A stretch of 7,420 nucleotides of DNA from Chloroflexi bacterium RBG_16_57_11 (GTDB lineage: Bacteria > Chloroflexota > Anaerolineae > Anaerolineales > UBA4823). Every line of letters begins with the position of its first letter. Position 1 is the first letter of the stretch. The notes under the pieces are model-generated. The model was not told the origin of the DNA and ran no database searches. It was given only the letters and a program-made list of their open reading frames with translations. The position numbers were made by a program, and so were the translations under genes. Shown one piece after another: positions 6,188 through 7,420 of the stretch. The stretch covers positions 30,245-37,664 of the forward strand of contig MGNS01000123.1 in NCBI GenBank assembly GCA_001795165.1, given 5' to 3'.

Positions 6188-7197
6188 GAGACGATGCCTT
6201 TCGTAGCCCGCAAGTAGACCTCTTCCAGATCGCGTTGGTCTGCGCTGAAGCCAACCACGGGCAGGCCTGCCGCCACCAGTTCGGCCAGCAGGCGGCTCAG
6301 GGCGGGGTCCTGACCGTTGAATTCGAACGCCAGACGGGCACGTCCGCCGTCCTTTTGCTGCATCACCTCTAGGGTCGGCATTCCCAGAGCTGCTGAGGCC
6401 GAGGTTGGACCGGCGGGCAGGGAGAGGATCTCGAGTGAAGTCACATCCGGTCGATCCGCAAGCAGCGCCTGGGCGCGCTCGCTCTCGCCCAGCAAGGTGA
6501 CTTCAATCCGCCGGGCAGGGATAATCTGCAAATGCAGCTCTTCCAGGCTACCCTGTGCCACCAGATGGCCTTCTTCGATGATGCCGACCCTGGTGCAGAT
6601 TTCAGCCACGTCGGCCAGGATGTGGGTGCTGAAGAAGATGGTTTTGCCCATGTGCGCCAGCTCGACCAACAGCTCGCGGATCTCCACCCGGGCGCGTGGG
6701 TCCAGGCCAGAGGCGGGCTCGTCCAGCAAGAGAACCTGCGGGTCGTGCAGTAAGGTGCGCGCCAGGCTCAGACGCTGCTTCATGCCGCGCGACAGGCTCT
6801 CAACCAGGTCGTCACGGCGGTGGGGCAGGTCGACGAGCTCGAGCAGCTCGCCAGTCAGACGCGGGCGCCGGTCCGGCTGGATGAGGTAGCAGGCCGCGAA
6901 GAAATCCAGGTATTCCCAGACCTTCAGGTCAGGGTAGACCCCAAAGTAATCCGGCATGTAGCCGATTTGGCCGAGGACCGCTTCTCTTTCGCGGCAGACG
7001 GAGCGCCCGCCGACCAGGATCTCGCCACTGGTGACCTGCAGCAACCCGGCGATCATGCGGATGGTGCTGGTTTTGCCGGCGCCGTTGGGACCGACAAAGC
7101 CGAAGACTTCACCTGGTTGGATGGCCAGGGAGAGGTGATCGACGGCGGTGCGCGCCCCGTAGCAGCGGGTGACGTCTTTAAGCTCGATAGCGTGCAT
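6184..7197 (-). CDS. ABC-2 type transporter ATP-binding protein
   Basis: The 337-residue ATPase has Walker A G36-P-N-G-A-G-K-T43, signature L135-S-R-G-M-K-Q-R, Walker B VLLLDEP (155-161), D-loop SGLDP and H-loop H192. Its Q-loop reads GYMPDYFGVYPDL (79-91), with Asp83 where Gln is usual. I recall this MPD-F-GVY form from a subset of CcmA/DrrA-like ATPases, so it is probably a family trait. After the nucleotide-binding domain (to about 222), a C-terminal region of about 110 residues ends DLEEVYLRATKG, as in ABC-2 ATPases with a regulatory C-terminal domain. It is the promoter-proximal gene and overlaps the permease by 4 bases. No Shine-Dalgarno precedes the ATG; instead a TATAAT lies 7 nt upstream, suggesting a leaderless mRNA. 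It powers export by the adjacent permease. Confidence 0.93.
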   Translation of the reverse strand: MHAIELKDVTRCYGARTAVDHLSLAIQPGEVFGFVGPNGAGKTSTIRMIAGLLQVTSGEILVGGRSVCREREAVLGQIGYMPDYFGVYPDLKVWEYLDFFAACYLIQPDRRPRLTGELLELVDLPHRRDDLVESLSRGMKQRLSLARTLLHDPQVLLLDEPASGLDPRARVEIRELLVELAHMGKTIFFSTHILADVAEICTRVGIIEEGHLVAQGSLEELHLQIIPARRIEVTLLGESERAQALLADRPDVTSLEILSLPAGPTSASAALGMPTLEVMQQKDGGRARLAFEFNGQDPALSRLLAELVAAGLPVVGFSADQRDLEEVYLRATKGIVS

Positions 7198-7204
7198 GAG
7201 GTGA

Positions 7205-7234
7205 ATTATACCTAGATTAGAGGTTAGAGGTCAG
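7205..7234 (-). promoter_or_regulatory. Promoter of the ABC transporter operon, predicted leaderless
   Basis: On the minus strand, CTGACC (7234-7229) is followed by an 18-nt spacer and a perfect TATAAT (7210-7205). Seven bases (TCACCTC) then separate it from the ATG at 7197, so transcription should begin at 7198 or 7197. The spacer contains two copies of CCTCTAA. Confidence 0.68.
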
Positions 7235-7235
7235 G
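7217..7235. repeat. Short tandem heptamer TTAGAGG x2 plus partial copy
   Basis: TTAGAGG occurs at 7217-7223 and 7224-7230, followed by the variant TCAGG (7231-7235). The copies fall between the -35 and -10 elements of the ABC promoter. They may be chance, a slippage-prone spacer or a binding site. Confidence 0.55.
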
Positions 7236-7338
7236 AATTTAGTAGGTATAGAATTTGGATTGGAAGGGGAGACACGGAGAGGGAGAGACTCGGTGAACGT
7301 GCATTAACATGTATATTCAGGATTTTTTGGCGAGCATA

Positions 7339-7400
7339 GGTAGGGGCGGCCTGGGTATGGTTAAGTACAGGTTACGGGGATGTGCAGCCCCGCCCCTACC
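7339..7400. repeat. Inverted repeat GGTAGGGGCGG / CCGCCCCTACC
   Basis: GGTAGGGGCGG at 7339-7349 is exactly complementary in inverted order to CCGCCCCTACC at 7390-7400, giving 11-bp arms around a 40-nt interior. Within it, CGGGG (7375-7379) can pair with CCCCG (7388-7392) in a competing hairpin with an 8-nt loop. Palindromic intergenic elements with GTAGGGGCG-type arms are, from memory, common in Chloroflexota. No transposase is nearby, so a non-autonomous repeat is likely. Confidence 0.65.
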
Positions 7401-7420
7401 GCTTGGGTATGGTTAAGTAC
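7352..7420. repeat. 17-bp direct repeat TGGGTATGGTTAAGTAC, 52-bp period, running off the edge
   Basis: The exact 17-mer occurs at 7352-7368 and again at 7404-7420, 52 bases apart, and the second copy ends at the window edge. One arm of the G-rich inverted repeat lies between the copies. The unit may be the start of a longer tandem array or a composite palindromic element. With only two copies visible it cannot be called a CRISPR or a satellite. Confidence 0.7.

Noticed and set aside
7352..7420. Start of a CRISPR array
   Set aside because: Only two copies of a 17-mer with a 35-nt gap that itself contains one arm of a palindrome; no cas genes. A repeat element is the simpler reading.

Overview
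The window looks like a chromosomal stretch from a member of the Chloroflexota, most likely an Anaerolineae-like bacterium. This is inference. It rests on moderately high GC, on lipoproteins whose lipobox is followed by long Thr/Pro-rich linkers, on a Tat-exported YkuD L,D-transpeptidase with SH3-like modules, and on a G-rich palindromic intergenic repeat at the right end. No rRNA, tRNA, CRISPR array, insertion sequence or phage gene was seen.

Layout. Positions 1-530 (minus) hold the N-terminal 176 codons of a GNAT-like acetyltransferase that runs off the left edge. A divergent intergenic region (531-705) carries candidate promoters for both directions and a structured leader. It is followed on the plus strand by a six-repeat kelch lipoprotein (706-1842). 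A well-formed promoter (1862-1890) then opens a three-gene plus-strand operon: a Tat-exported L,D-transpeptidase (1939-2955) and two tandem paralogous SH3-like lipoproteins (2967-3488 and 3529-4101). These genes converge, 19 bases apart, on a minus-strand operon read from right to left: ABC-2 ATPase (6184-7197), its permease (5255-6187, start and stop overlapping as ATGA), and an extended SDR / NAD-dependent epimerase with a C-terminal membrane anchor (4121-5218). The right end (7198-7420) is non-coding. It holds a near-consensus promoter and two families of short repeats, one of which continues past the edge.

How the genes may work together. The plus-strand genes are all predicted to act outside the cytoplasmic membrane: one enzyme that cross-links or remodels peptidoglycan, two small SH3-like lipoproteins that could bind wall or carbohydrate, and a beta-propeller lipoprotein. 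The minus-strand operon couples an ABC-2 exporter with a membrane-anchored sugar/isoprenoid/steroid-type SDR. It could make and export a lipid or glycoconjugate, but no substrate can be read from the sequence.

Most notable signals: (i) the first genes of both minus-strand transcription units have a -10-like hexamer exactly 7 nt before the ATG and no usable Shine-Dalgarno, which predicts leaderless mRNAs, whereas most other genes have good Shine-Dalgarno sites; (ii) the kelch gene has a roughly 125-nt leader with a terminator-like hairpin abutting its ribosome site; (iii) the lipoprotein pair keeps a conserved cysteine pair despite strong divergence. None of the genes is wholly without family resemblance, and I see no clear evidence of an entirely new system.
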